Assembly: GCA_036785705.1 (NCBI GenBank)
Contig: JAWUZG010000036.1
Coordinates: 12,891,501-12,955,500 of the forward strand
Source of the DNA: Acanthornis magna
Taxonomy: Eukaryota > Chordata > Aves > Passeriformes > Acanthizidae
DNA: 64,000 bases
Direction: 5' to 3'
Part shown: piece after piece, positions 17,225 through 30,900 of the stretch
Numbering within the stretch: position 1 is the stretch's first letter
Layout: each line of letters begins with the position of its first letter
Program-made: the position numbers and the translations under genes
Notes under the pieces: generated by a model
Database searches by the model: none
What the model saw: the letters and a program-made list of their open reading frames with translations, nothing else
Told to the model about the DNA's origin: nothing

Positions 17225-18190
17225 ATTTACCAGAAGCAATTAAAATTTATTATTTTAAAAGGAACGTTTACTCATTAGGAACAAGCTCATTGCAAGCTAG
17301 TACAAGTAAAGTAGCTGAACCTTCTGCATAAAAAACACTAAATCAGGCTTTGATTATTAGGTAAGCTCTCTAAACCTCTGTGACACAACTATTGTAGGAC
17401 TCTAAATTGTATCTTTATCTTAATGGGTTTTGCAACCTGTTTGAACCTTAAATACAGAAGAGAGTTGTGATTTAAATTCCACGTGGTCCAGTGTAAAGAA
17501 GGTCACTCTTTTTTTAAGACCAGGAGAGTGTTTTGCACTTAGGGGTATAGTTTTAACACATTATCTTCTAAAAGACACTACATGTCTGCAAAGGAAAGAA
17601 CCTAAAAAAAGGGCTACATCTTAGCCAATAGGTAGACATAAGATTTTAATGGCAACATACTGATTTACTGTAGGTGACGATGGGGCTGGTAGCTTACATT
17701 TGTTTACACAAATGAATTTGAACTCATGACTAAGAGCATAAATCTGTGAAGTTGGTCAAGCAAACAGGATAAGCCACATGTTCTGGTGAGATTGGACAAG
17801 TGGTCACAGTAACGAAATGTGAAAGCCAAAAATGAGTGTTTTACATAATCTGCAATTATCTCATAATAGCACAAACGTTAAAACAGTTCTCTGTCAACAA
17901 AACCTTTGTTTCACAAAGGGAAATAACAGTCCCTGAGTTTGGCTGATGGCCCTGCTTGCCAGGCGCAGGAAACTGGTCAACTGCAGCTTGGGCTGCCCTG
18001 GCGTATCCAACATGTATAGTCACAGGATGAGGCCATGCTGGTGTCCTGTCTGCTGCAGAGCTCACGGCAGGAAGGTATGTGCTGTGTACAAAATCTGATT
18101 TCCTCCTCTGGTCTGGTTCAGTGAAGTCAGACCACATGCACCTTTCCGTCATCAGAGTTGGGCATTTTTTGCCTCCTGACAGAGATGCTT

Positions 18191-18330
18191 CATAGATTCA
18201 TGGAATCTTCGAGCAGTTTGAGTTGAAAGGGACTTTTTTAAAGATTGTCTAGCCAAAACCCCTTGCAATGAACAAAGATGTCTTCAACTAGATCTGGTTG
18301 TTTAGAGCCCCATCCAACCTGAATTATTCC
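18191..18330 (-). mobile_element. CR1 LINE 3' end fragment, antisense, old
   Basis: The plus strand begins CATAGATTCATGGAATCTTC, a diverged CR1 3' terminus read backwards. It continues GTTGAAAGGGAC, then GATGTCTTCAACTAGATCTG and GAGCCCCATCCAACCTGA, all typical of the CR1 tail. It is diverged and truncated, and the right boundary is approximate. Confidence 0.75.
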
Positions 18331-21300
18331 TACAGAAATTCTGTCCTGTAAGTCTTTGAGCTTTTCCTTGAGGACAAGGAGAAACACACCCTCAATCTCT
18401 TGCATCTCTTCAAGCTGAAGGAAAAAATATCAAAGCATCGTCTAAAGGAGTATGTAGAGTGGAAGAAGCACATAAAAAATGTTTGGAGACAAGAAAACAG
18501 GCCAGATTCAACTGAGCAAAGTCCTTACATGTCTCCACATATTACAGATGACAAATTTTTGATTTTTGAGAACCTTGCTAAAATTTAATAAATAGCATGT
18601 ATATACAGATCTAACAATTCTTTTATCAATCCACACAGAGCTCCACAACTAGCTGCCATCAACTTCCGTGTGCCAGCAAAGAGGTTTTTGGACTTAACAG
18701 AAAGCCATGAGAATTCCTGGCAGAACATGACAGTCATAAAATAGAAAGGAAAAGACTCACATTAATTTCTTTCTATTACAAAGAGAACTTTCTCTATAGC
18801 TGGAAAGGACAATCCCTTTCTCAAGTGCTGCATGTAGCTTGCTCAGTAAATATGTAAGGAGACAGCCCAAAGGAAGCTCATCTTGCTGCTGCAGACTAAT
18901 GAAATGCTTTGAGCTACAGGCAATATGCACACCCAAATTACATAGTGTAACATATTGCTTGTGCTGCTCCACACTGTAAAAGCCAATTATTCTTGGCAAG
19001 TATCCTCATCATGCTTTCCATCTCCCCATTCTTAACACTTGGAGTAGTATCATGTGAAAAGAACCCAGACAAAAATTCTATAATCCCTTACAGATGAAGA
19101 TCAAGTGCAAAAATGCTCAACGTTTTGGAGTAAGATTTCAAATAAGAGTAAAATTCATCTGCTTACAGGTGTTACAAGTATAGCTCTTTGCAAGAAAGGA
19201 TAAAAGCTACAAATTCAGTTTAGATAAACTTATGGTGCTTATCAGTCTAACTACTTTTTGTTATAATATAAAGCAATAAAGTGAGGCAATGGGAAATATT
19301 AATAACATTACATGAAAAAATCAAATAAATATAATTATTTTATGGACTTGCACATTTCTGTACAAGTTTGACCACTGGTTGGTTTAAACTGGATTAATAA
19401 TACATACTATAGTAATGCTAAAGATATTAAAAACTGAACTCCAAGTCTCTACTAATACTTACTGCAGAATACTGCATTAAGAGGCAGACCACAGCCTAAA
19501 GCATCTGTATTCCAACATAGAGGCACAGAGGGGGAAAATAAGTTATCGAGTCTATACCCCACACCCTGCTCATCCATAACTGTGACCAGAAGGCAGATTT
19601 TTGAAATTTAGCTCAGGATTCTACCTAGGATTCACACTTATCCAGAAGTAATGAATTAAAAATGGTTCACAAGTACCCTGTGATCTTCAAAATCTTCTAT
19701 TTTTTCTTCACAAAACAAGAATAATTTTGGGGCACAATTTGACTTGTATTACCAGTTACAGAAGAAAAATTTTGGGGTAAAATATGACTTGCAGCTCAAG
19801 TTAACATAGTAGTGATGGCAAGCTCTCAGACAAAACAAAAGACATCTCTAACTCAAGTGTTCCATAACACTGCACCACCAAGGGCTGTGATACTTGAACG
19901 ACAGTCTTCTGTGCACCCAAAAGAGGAAAATGTTATGCTTGGGAAGGGAGCAAGTGTTCCATTTGTATCTGCTGCAATAAATAAAAATACAGGAACTTTC
20001 CAGTTGAGTCTACTAGGGAAGGAAATTAAAAAAATAAGATCTTTTTGCTTATCATAAGAAAAATTTTACTGTTAGTAAAACAGTTAGGTGGAAGAAGGAA
20101 TTAATGATGGAAGAGAATGTGAGAAGAAGTGCAATCTCCCTAGCATTCAGATGGAATATGATATACTTGTGGGTGGCAGTTTGCTAACAAAGGTCACAAT
20201 TTATTGGTACAATTAGTGGCTTCCAATGTCATCAGCCATCAGTCCTGTGTCAGGTATGAGAAAAAAGCAAAGTTTGGGCAAAGTAAAAAAAAGACATTGT
20301 TGCCACATTGTTTAACATGATAAGGAGGATTGTGCAATTAGCTCAGTCAGAAAATGAAACTTATTACTAGGAAGGAAAGGACATTAGATTATAAGATTTT
20401 AATCAATATCATGAACAAACAGAAGTCCTCCGTTGCTTGGGCTAGGTAGCCACAATGGGATGCAGGAGGAATATGCTGAAGGAAGTGTATTGCTAAAGGA
20501 ATCTTGCTCTCTGTTGCACCATGGAGAAATTAGGAATGCAAGAAAACAGACAGCCAATTTTCTCAGTTTTGAAATATTTTTAAAAATTCTAAATTATCAG
20601 TCCATGAGAAACAGAATAAACATATTTCAACAAAATTCCTAATGTTTGTTACACTTTGTTTTATATATAAATGTAAAATGTTATTTTATAATACATCACT
20701 AAAGCAAGTATGACCTTTTGGATGGGGATAAGAGCACACTGTACTCAGCAGTGAAGGACAAGGCCAAAACAAAAGTGTTTCCTGGAACCAGGGATTGTAT
20801 TCACCTAATCCATCACAAATGAAGCTCCTACCTACTGAAACTGGTCCTGAAGTAAGTAACTGGAGATAGAAACTTTCAGCATCCTACAACAAACTTCCAA
20901 ATGATTCAGTCCTAACACGTAGCTAAAGCACATTCCATGGGATTAGTAGCTCAAATTTGAAATGTTTTTGGAGATTTACAGACAATGGACACCCAAAAGG
21001 AAAAGGTTGTTGTGGTGGCCTAGTACCACTGTACCTGACATCATTACTCCCAGAGATGAGTGTAGCAATGGGGTATGTCCTTAGATCCTCACACTTGGTG
21101 GTGTCCTGAAAAAGGCTAATTTTCCCGTCACTCATATTTTCTTTCCTACTTTAAAATAAATGAAAGCAGTTTCGGCTTATTCATGATTCAAAACAATTCA
21201 AATTACTTCTGTTTAGTAGTTTAGATGTAAATAATTCCGTTAATATATTTTAAAGTTCTAAGTTCCTCCCAAAGTTCAGCAGTGAGTTTAGAAATTTTTA

Positions 21301-21687
21301 CTTTGTTTTCTTTCTGCTTTTTACATAGACAATGGTTTATACTGACTACATGTGAACTACAAAGGATTTCACTGCACAACTCTACTTGACAAATCCCCAT
21401 TGAGAAGCAGGTCACAATCTGCCCAGATTAGCATTTTTAATCACTATAAATACACAAGTGTAATGGCACTCTATTAAAATCTCTGATATGCGTAGACGTT
21501 CAGAACCACTTACCCAAATTCATGACATCAGCAGCAGCAAAGTGCACAAAGCCAGTCCATGGTTAGATAAGAAGAAACAAACGTGTGCTCCACACTATCA
21601 TTTAGAGATTTGAGACTAGAAAGTTGTTTATCACTGTTCAACTGCACCCATAAATTCAGCCTGTCCTGCCATGTCTTTCTAACTCGG

Positions 21688-21815
21688 AATCACAGACGCA
21701 CACAATGAGCTGACTTGGAAAAGAGCCACAAGGATCATAGAGTCCAACTCCTGGCCCTGCACAGCACCAACCCCAAAAGTCCCACCGTGTGCCCAAAAGC
21801 ATTGTCTGTATAAGC
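21688..21815 (-). mobile_element. CR1 LINE 3' end fragment, antisense
   Basis: The plus strand reads AATCACAGACGCACACAATG, then ACAAGGATCATAGAGTCCAA, CTCCTGGCCCTGCACAGCA and AAAAGCATTGTC, which is the reverse of a CR1 3' tail. It is short, 5'-truncated and noncoding. Confidence 0.82.
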
Positions 21816-23277
21816 CTCCTTTACTTAAACACTAATGACAAATCTCTGTGAACATCCATGAATAGTGTGTAGCTGAGTTTAACATCAATTTTCCTCTTGC
21901 CTCAGTTATGTATATCTTTTAAAAAGGATTTTAAGTTCCATTGTTTAACCTTTTTTTCTTTGACAGAAGACTGAAATACAAATTTTCACCAATGAAGTAC
22001 AAACTACTCTCCAAGTTCCTGCACTCCCGACAGGTGATGCTCAAATTAAGATTTTCACAGAAGGCTGTTTCTTTTAGTTAGACAGACTATAATTAAGCAA
22101 AGATAAAATATACAACAAATGTACTTTTCTGTTTCCATGTGGTTCCTCCTTCATTGTGTAAAAGTTTCCTAACAGAGCAGTGCATACTGCAATGTAATTA
22201 AAATTTGAAATCCCAAACCAAGCATTACAACACTAATGCGGTAAATAATAATGTTAGCCAGCATCAGAAGGTTGAAAGAGTAAGGAATAATAGATGTCAA
22301 TAGATTTCAAAGAGAATGCTAACTTCAGATTTAAACAAATGTAAAGCACTAGTAATAAAATTTAAATTAGTGCTTTGTAGTGATGTCATCTCGAAGTCTG
22401 ATGTCAGGCCTGAAGAAAACAGTGTACAGGCAGCAATGGGAAGCATATTTGTCCAAAGTCTACAAGTAAGGATTGTGTCTTCCCAATAAAATAGAAGAAA
22501 ATAAAAAGCAGTTCCCAGGGCACGATGCTTATTATTTTTAAGCTATTACTCTGTAAGTGGCAGTGTATTCATTTTTTCTTTGTCTGTTGGAACTCACTGG
22601 CACAAAAGGGATATTTTTGGTACAGTTAATATAGTTCCATGCACATAGTGTCAACAAAACAAAAAGATGTTATTGATTTTATGCTTTCCAGTTGTGTTTT
22701 TGATGTTCAGATAAACTACCTAGACAAAGTAGTGTATTCTTTTAGCACCAAATTAAATGCAAGGGTGACCTTTAAAAAACTCTCTATAACAACCTTCCTG
22801 GATGCCTAATGGTTTTTTTATTGTTGAACATTTTCTGAGCTATTTCATTATTTCACCAAATATACTTACAAAACCTGCATACTTCATTTTTATTTCACAC
22901 CCTATTTTGTTATTATTTCTCTTACTGGAAATTATGAAAAACCCATAATGATTTACAAGGAATTTCTGTATTTAACTATCAGAAGTCACAAATAAACATT
23001 AAACATGCAGTTTTATTCTTAGAGTTTCCTTGAATTCAAAGTCAGAACCATTTAACAACAGCACAGCTCTATCCATTATTATCTTTAAATGAAGTCACCA
23101 AAGAACTTTAAATTGTACACCTTGCTAACAATGAGGCATGGCCTTTCTAATTTTTTTCAAAATATTGCCAAAAAGACCCTAGATTTTATTGTTTATATCG
23201 ATTAAGTGTAACTTACTTTATGCTTTAAAACCTATTGCTTTTTCTTCTCATGTTGTTAGCATCGATTTGCAGAACCT

Positions 23278-23336
23278 AATAGCTCAGGCTTGCACAGGCA
23301 AATCTAGAAAATAAATAGCTCCCGTTATGAGCTATT
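23278..23336. other. Repeated octamer AATAGCTC in direct and inverted copies
   Basis: AATAGCTC occurs at 23278-23285 and 23314-23321, and its reverse complement GAGCTATT at 23329-23336. The last two form perfect 8-bp arms around a 7-bp loop. No known factor site is assigned. Confidence 0.6.
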
Positions 23337-25609
23337 ACATGTGTTAACCTGATCAGTAGGAGAGCTGTAAACATCAATGCAATTCCAGTAAAAGTAACAA
23401 AAGCATCATTAAGGTACAAAGAAACATATTTATTAGATGCTTCTTAGAAACAATTTCAGGGCTTGAGAAAGAATATACCCAGCAGGTGCTTCATGGCAGC
23501 AGGATCTGGCAATTGGCATGACCCAAGGCATAACTTCCACTAAGAAAATACACAACAAAATAGTTCTAAAACTTTGTGAAAACATGAATATAGACCTGAT
23601 CTCAACTTGTTCAGTCTCTGTATGTTCACTTTATTCATAACGTCCCTCTTATGGCTACTTCTTTTCCAGTGTGCCAAAAATTAGCTATTTGCAATAGGGT
23701 TAAAGTACTTTACAAGCTGTCTTCTGAGCTCATTCCTGACTCAGCCCTCAGACATTACTGATCTGGTCCCTTTGCCTTTAAACTGTGACATTTGCGGTGT
23801 GCTTTCACACCCGTAGGATCTTGTCTTTGTGTTAAAAAAGCTACCCCATTCTCATTGAAATTATGCCCCTATGTTCCCATTGCTGTGATGCATCTAAAAC
23901 TTTGCTAGAAGTGAAGACTTCTGCTGTCTTGGGTCAACAGCTTCTCATGCCAAATAATGCCATCAAAATTTTTTCCCTCATAATCCATCACATCATTCCT
24001 TTCTTCTGAATCTACTCATTTATAGCCTTCTTCCTTTACATTATAATACCAATAAAAACCTCTTTGAGACACAGCTACAGCTTATCAGTACAAGTCCTAG
24101 CCTAGGCCCAGAGCTCTTTACTGGTACAGTGGTACTAAAATGAAAAATGAGGCTTCTCTTCCTTGCTATTAAATCAAGAACAATCAAGAACATCAGAGTG
24201 TGAACTCAAACATCTTCAGAAATACTGAAGGTCCCATTTTAAAAAGCTGATTGGTAAATTCTTCCTATACGAAAATATTTACCATTTTTCAGACTTTAGC
24301 CAGGACTAATTAGTCCTGATGTTGCAAATTATAATCAGATAACAAAAATATGACAGCCTAACATCTTTAGTAATTTGACTTTTTGACATGGCAATTTCAG
24401 CTGACTTCATTGTCTCTGTTACTGCCTTCCTACCTCTAATTGTGTAACAGTGAATAAATATTCAACATCTGATTTAAAACTACAACTTCTAGGACACTCA
24501 TGTTAAGTGTTAACCACATTCTAGATTTAAGAATCTGCACAGGACAGAACTGGTGGAGAGGAAAATGCACAGAAATTATGTACATTTTCATTCTTTTCCA
24601 AACTTGACTATATCAGCAATATTCTTTTATAGAATTTTCTTAAAAAAAAAAAATTAAAAAAAATAGAGGTGTTAATCCTTTAAGGAAAACTAGGACTGTT
24701 TTTATAAGAGTCCGATTCTGAAAGGTAGCAAAGCACCCTTGTGCTGTTGTCTTTCGAAATGCTATTGATACCAGAAATGTTGCAGCATGAGAATATCCAG
24801 GATGCTTGCAAGAGGCACCAGTTGTAATAAATCTCGCACACAAACTTCCCTGAAGGTGTTTGTGCCAGAGGTGGTGTGCAGAGCAGCAACCACTTCATGT
24901 AGCAGCTCAGGCTGGAGTCAGGGGACCATCAAGGACCATGAGAAAAGACTGATATTTTGTAATCTAGATCAATGCTGGCTGACTAGTCCTGGGGAAACAC
25001 AGTCAAACCTCTGCTTCTACGGCTCATTTCTTTATTACAGTGTCTATTTTCTAGTTAAATTGATAAGGCCACACTACATATACTACTTGTGTATTAATAA
25101 CGTAAATTTTATTACATGAACTGATGTAAACACAACCACTTCCATTCCTTGTAGCTCTTATACCTATATGATATTTATAAAAATATAGTCCTGCATTATG
25201 ATGTTTTGAGCAAATATATCAGAAATATGAATGATAAAAACTAATAAAGAATATAGATAATAACTAAATGATAACTAAACTAATGATAACTTAGCTATCC
25301 AATTCAAAAATTTATATGATAAATGTTACAATTCAAGGTAGAGTCACTCAACTTATTTCAAGGACAGCTCAATTACAATAAAGTTACTGTAACAATTAAT
25401 GTATATTGAAATAGTTCTGATACAGTCTAAGGATTTTATATGGTAAATCAAATCAGGTCACGCACCAAATAAAGGACTACAGATAATACCACTTGCCATG
25501 TCCTTAGCCGAGTTATTTCATGGAACATAGTATCTAAATACAGGAAATTTGTCATTAAAGCGATTTGGAAAATCCCTTTGGAGAAATACAGCAAGTATTG
25601 CTGTACATT

Positions 25610-25645
25610 CTCTCTCTCTTTCTCTCTCTCTTTCTGTCTCTCTCC
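25610..25645. repeat. (CT)n pyrimidine-rich microsatellite
   Basis: CT dinucleotides with TTT and TG interruptions, pure pyrimidine except for one G. It lies in plain intron. Confidence 0.93.
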
Positions 25646-26850
25646 ATTTTAATGCATAACTATCTTATTTCCAAGAGATTTTATGGATTACTGAGCAAAT
25701 AAGTGTGATATTAACATACAGTATTGCATACATGATGTATAGGGTTAGGCTGAAGAAAACTGTAAAAGTAACTAAGAAAATTAAATAGGAGCTAAGCAAA
25801 CTGAGAGTGTTTTACAATGGTTGATGTGTGCTCAGCAAACAGGGGCATTCTCATTTCAGGGCAAACACTGCTCTCTGGGAAATTAGTTTAAAAGTGTTTC
25901 ATTTAAGTGAATTCATGTCCACATCCATAAGGCCATGGGAAGCTATCCAATTTAAGCAGCATTCAGTTATAATCCAGTTATAGAGTGCCACAGTTAGGCA
26001 CAAACTGTTTCTTTCAGCTACATTTTCTAGACTATCTCATAAAGTATCTACTTTTAAATCTGAAAATGGGAACTGTTTCACATTGCTAACAGAGGGATTT
26101 TCAGAGATCACAGTGACATGTCCAAAGTCAACACAGGAAAAAGCACACAGAGTTAAAAGGTCCTCTAAGCAGATTGCTGACTCCTAGGTGTAGGAGGAAA
26201 GGAGGTTTTTGATCACATTAATGTTCTAGACAAGGGAAATTTGCCTCTTTCCTGATACTATTGCTGTATAACACCTTAATTAATGGCTCTTGGGTGAACT
26301 TGAAGAACAGAATTCTTACTCATTACAAAGCCTCTCCAGACCTTTAGAAAAGTACACCACTTATCCCCACGTATGCCTTACATGCAGTGTATAACTAAAG
26401 CCTAAACCAGAGAAAGTGTCATCCTACTATTGCTGTCTCATTTGAAGCCAATTTTAAAGCATGTATTGAGGAGTAGGGACACTAGAAATACCCAATATCA
26501 AAAAAGGAATAAAGCCATGAATATGAGTAAATGCAACAGCTACAAATTTGATGGGGTTGAATCAGAGATGCTGAGATTTACTCACAGAAAAGCACATCTG
26601 ATTTTGGTTTGACACTTTATAGAGAAATTGTGGACGATTTTTTATGACTTTATAGGGATATTGAGAATTTAGAGAATATTCAAGTAAATACAAAATTATT
26701 TTGATATTCTCTGAAAGTGCATCAATTACTACGACAGAGTATTTTTAAAGTGACTCCAGTTAACAGACTTTGCTTTCTTCCCCACCAGAAATACAAATTT
26801 ACAGGAGCATCTAAACCCTCTCCCTCAGAGATCAAATTAACTATGAAAGG

Positions 26851-27221
26851 CCAAGGGAATTGGGATTGTTCAGTCTGCAGAAGAGAAGGTTTCAAAGTGA
26901 CCTTGCTGAGACTTTTGTTTACATAATGGCAGCTGACAAGAGAGCTGGAGAGGGGCATTTTAAATGGGCAAGCATGGCTTTAAACAGAAAGAAGTTTGAA
27001 TAATATGTTAGAAAGACATTATTTACTGTGAGGGTGGTGAAGCACTGGAACAAGTTGCCCAGAGAAGAGGATGCCCTGTCGCTGGAGGTTTTCAGGGCCA
27101 GGCTAGGTGAGGCTGTAAGCAGCCTGATCTCGTCGGAGGTGTCCCTGCCCACGGCAGCAGTGCTGGAAGCAGATGATCTTCAAGGTCCCATCCAACCCAA
27201 ACCATTCCACGGTTTTATGAC
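26851..27221 (+). mobile_element. CR1 LINE 3' end fragment directly before a CpG-rich block
   Basis: In sense orientation it resembles the CR1 C-terminal and 3' region: TTGGGATTGTTCAGTCTGCA, GAGGGTGGTGAAGCACTGGA, TTGCCCAGAGAAGAGGATGC, then ATCCAACCCAAACCATTCCA, ending GGTTTTATGAC. The GC-rich minisatellite region starts about 25 bp further on. Frames are broken by indels. Confidence 0.88.
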
Positions 27222-27244
27222 AAACAGACCACCGACATGACCGC

Positions 27245-27930
27245 ACAGATTGCAAACACGTGAGAACTCGGCGCCAACCGCGGGCCGTGCCGGTGACACA
27301 GCTCCGGCTGAATGTGCCCTGTCTGGAATGTCACCTGCGTCAGGAGAGGAGAAGCGGGACGGACGCTCCGAGCGCCCCTATCCCACGCCGCAGCCCCCAC
27401 GCCCGCTCCCGCTGGCGTCAGTGCCATCGCTTGTCGCTTGTCCCTTTGTCGCGCCGCTGGACGCCGCAGCCCCCGGGAGCCGCCGCGCTGCGGGGCGGGG
27501 GGACCGCGCTTCCCACCCGGGACGTTCCCTGGCCCCGTCCAGCCCTGGCCTAGCCCCGGCAGCGCCCGACGCAGGACGAGCCGCGTTCCCCTCACAAGGG
27601 GACCCGGCCCGGCGCAGGACGAGCCGCGTTCCCCTCACAAGGGGACCCGGCCCGACGCAGGACGAGCCGCGTTCCCCTCACAAGGGGACCCGGCCCGGCG
27701 CAGGACGAGCCGCGTTCCCCTCACAAGGGGACCCGGCCCGGCGCAGGACGAGCCGCGTTCCCCTCACAAGGGGACCCGGCCCGGCGCCGGCTGTGGTCCC
27801 CGCGGCTGGCAGAGCGTGGGCCGGGGGAGCACGGGCTGAGCAGGCGGCGGGACCTCCGGGCAGCCGGCACCACGGGAGCTCAGCGGAGAGCCAGGGGAAC
27901 GCTGTTTTCCTAAAGGCATTGAAAGTTTGA
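27245..27930. other. Orphan CpG-rich block inside the intron
   Basis: About 690 bp of GC-rich, CpG-dense DNA stands out sharply from AT-rich flanks. It lies in the middle of the 37-kb intron, begins next to a CR1 3' end and includes a 43-bp minisatellite (27570-27785). Long ORFs occur on both strands, but three overlapping frames encode the same repeat peptide, so they are products of composition and tandem repetition. No PDE4D first exon was recognised. It could be an alternative promoter, a methylated repeat block, or an unnamed noncoding transcript start. Confidence 0.7.
27570..27785. repeat. 43-bp minisatellite, five tandem copies
   Basis: The marker GCAGGACGAGCCGCGTTCCC recurs at 27571, 27614, 27657, 27700 and 27743, exactly 43 bp apart. 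The copies are nearly identical (GA versus GG before CGCAGG is the visible variation), and a sixth start diverges after GGCGC at 27786. Each unit contains a potential hairpin, TCCCCT-CACA-AGGGGA. As 43 is not a multiple of three, all frames are traversed, which explains the repeated proline/arginine-rich peptides. Confidence 0.96.
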
Positions 27931-30900
27931 AAAGTGCGGCTTCCAGCCGAAGTGTCTAAAACATTCATCCCGAGGGGTCGTGTCTTTCCTTCTCCATTGC
28001 TGTTTCGGGTCACACCTAGCATCTCTGTTTTCCATGGCATCCCACCTAACTACAGCAGCAGGAGGATGAGAGGCAGCTGGCACTGTGTGGTTATTTTGCC
28101 ACCATAGGTGGTGGGTGGGGTTTGAGAGCTGACATTCCTTCGGGAGTGTTTCACCTATATGGATGCAATGCTTGAGCTTTCATCGTGACACTGGGAAAGC
28201 CTTGTGGAAAGAACAGGCATTAGAAGTGCGTGTGGCACCTGGGAGGTCAAGGCTACTGGTATGCAGGCAGGATATTTCATCAAACTGCAGACACTGTGTT
28301 GTAGAAAACAAATGGGACAAACATCTTATGAGAATTTTTGAGATAAAACATATTCCAAGTCTGAGCTGGTGGGAAAACTGTGAGAGAGGAGGACAGCAAT
28401 TGGTTTGTCAGACTGGCTTGATGATGTCAAGTCTTATGGGATTTACACTGAAATCTGCAGCATCTGTATAGTGTGTCAGTCTGGTGTGCACCTCATAACA
28501 TGTGACTCTGCTGATTGCTAGTTATCCTTATCAGCTTTTGCCATAAATGTCCCAAAATGTCTGTTCTTAGAAGCCTTCCTCTCCTGTTTGAAACTCTTTT
28601 ATGTATCCATGCCTTTATGTGTTGTCTATATCCCCCCAACATAATCTATATATACACCCATTTGTACAAAATCCAACAAACTCAAGTTTACAAAATTACT
28701 GCAGTTTATGTCCTTGTCTCTAAAGCAAAATTTGCCTTTGTATGAAATGCATTCACATCATTTAAGCCCCAGGTTTTTTACATACTAATACCAATTCCTA
28801 GATAGTTTCTGTTTTTACAGTCAGATGTATTCTAACACAGAGTTTGCAACTGATGTACTGTTACTGTGAACGTAATGAATCATTAACAATTCCACCCACC
28901 CAAGAAGTGAGGGTCAAATCATGTTCAGTCCTAAAAAAACACTTGAAACTCCATTACTTTTCAAGTAATTACAGCTGTTGGCCCTGTTTATGACTTCAGC
29001 CCACAAAGTGGGAAGTGGAACTTTGATGGACTTGCAGAGGAAAAGCAAGACAGACTGGAGAGCTGTAGACACACCTGCTGCTGCTGAGGTTCTTCCATTG
29101 CTTCATTGTCTTATCTGCACTTCGTAAATGTTGTTACCTTTGTTTTAAAAAGCTTTTTCTCAAGTGGGAGGTTATGCATGGATAATGAGTTAGAAAAATC
29201 ATACAGAAAGTGTACATTTTCATTTTCTGCTCAGTAAGCACATAACCAATTTCAGATGCATTTTTTTTCAATTACAGGAAGTGAGTAGTTTCTACAGAAG
29301 CCAATAGGACTCAAACAGGTTGAATTATAAGAGAAATGAGTGGAAATCTAGCAGCATTTTCTTAATGTGATAATCATATATTTTTTCTTGGTCATGGTGG
29401 CAGCTGTCTCTTGCAAGAATGAAGAAAATGTAAGGGAGGAAATAGAAAAACAGAGCCTATGTTATTCAAAATAAGTGATTCTCTTCAGAAGGTCAGATGT
29501 GTTATAAACGTATCCTGCTACATCAACAGGATTAAGCTACAGTTGGCCTTTGCTTAAAAACAACTGAAAAAAACTGTCAAAAATGGTTTGAGGCAACCAG
29601 GCTTAATCCGTTTATGGACAGCTCCCTAAAGCCATGACTAAATTCCTTAATTTTTAAAATTGGCCTGTTGTTGTCGTCACTCTCCCAGACAGAGCAATCA
29701 AGGTGCAAACACAGACCAGGCACCAGCTTTTTCAATGAGAGCAACTTACAATAGTACCAACTATTGAAAACAACTTGCAAGGATACCAAATGGTTTGTTG
29801 TGACATGACTGCTATCATTCATGCCACCTATGTGGTGACACGAAAATCCAGAGAAAGCACAACTGAGAAATTAAGTCAAATCTTGCCCAGGCCTGAAAAA
29901 ACTTAATCAAATTCTGCTCACTGATGTTGTTACTTCAATCCCAGACTGGAGAGTAAAACCAAGAGTAGTAACTGAGATATGGGCATAATGAAATATAATG
30001 AAACTCAGATTTCTATTAATTAAAATATATTTTTTAAAAATTGTTAATCTTCATGCATAATGAACAACGACAGGATCTTGGAAAACAATGTTGCCTGTTT
30101 ATATTGAATGCAATAGTTTTAAGATCCAGTGAAACTGTCACTTTCATGTGAAGTTCACATTCAGCATGTGAAGTTTTATGGCAGAAGTCCATTGCTACAG
30201 CCTATGATGAACTCAGAGTCTCTGGCTTTGGGAAAATAAAATTTTTGGTTTTGTTTTTGTATAGATGCTGAATGAAATTCAAAAGTTATTGGGAGGCTTC
30301 TGAGTCTAAGCTTACAAAAAGCTATTCTGATTGTGTAACTATTTTAAAATTAGAAGCCAGGCTATATCTTTTTCCCCAGAATTAGTAGCCAGATGATATT
30401 TATTTCCTCAAATGTAATTTCTAGCTAGGTATTTCTCATACATCCACTTAACAGGCTCACGCACAAATGACAACCACTGATCCATGTTCTTCGCCTTAGG
30501 AATAGCGTAGAAATTCCATTCCCATTTACAGCTGTGATGGACTACAGTCTGTTGTGCTAACATTTCCACTTCATAGGAGAGCCTGACATTTATTCTCAGC
30601 TATGCATTTCCAAAATATTAATAACACTGAAGCCATGTTTTTGTATTACAGGAGATTCTGTAATGGCAAGAACTGAAATGTCTTGAAATATGGGCAGATA
30701 GAAATAGTGGCCCTGTTAGTATCATGAATAGCATTCTCTTCAAGGAGAAAGCCTTTGCAGAAGAATACAGTAAGAAGAACCCCTTCCCCCCTCCCTGCCC
30801 CTTTAAAGAACAATTCCTGTTTCCAGCCTCAGCTAACAGAACAGACTCTATGAAGAAAATGAAGAACACAGTCTTCTGAGTCCTCTTTCTCTGCTAAACA

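Noticed and set aside
27570..27785. CRISPR-like array
   Set aside because: Units are directly adjacent with no unique spacers and the genome is a vertebrate; it is a minisatellite.
27250..27930. 226-, 175- and 126-codon ORFs over the minisatellite
   Set aside because: The same repeat peptide appears in all three frames and on both strands because the unit is 43 bp; this is not evidence of coding.
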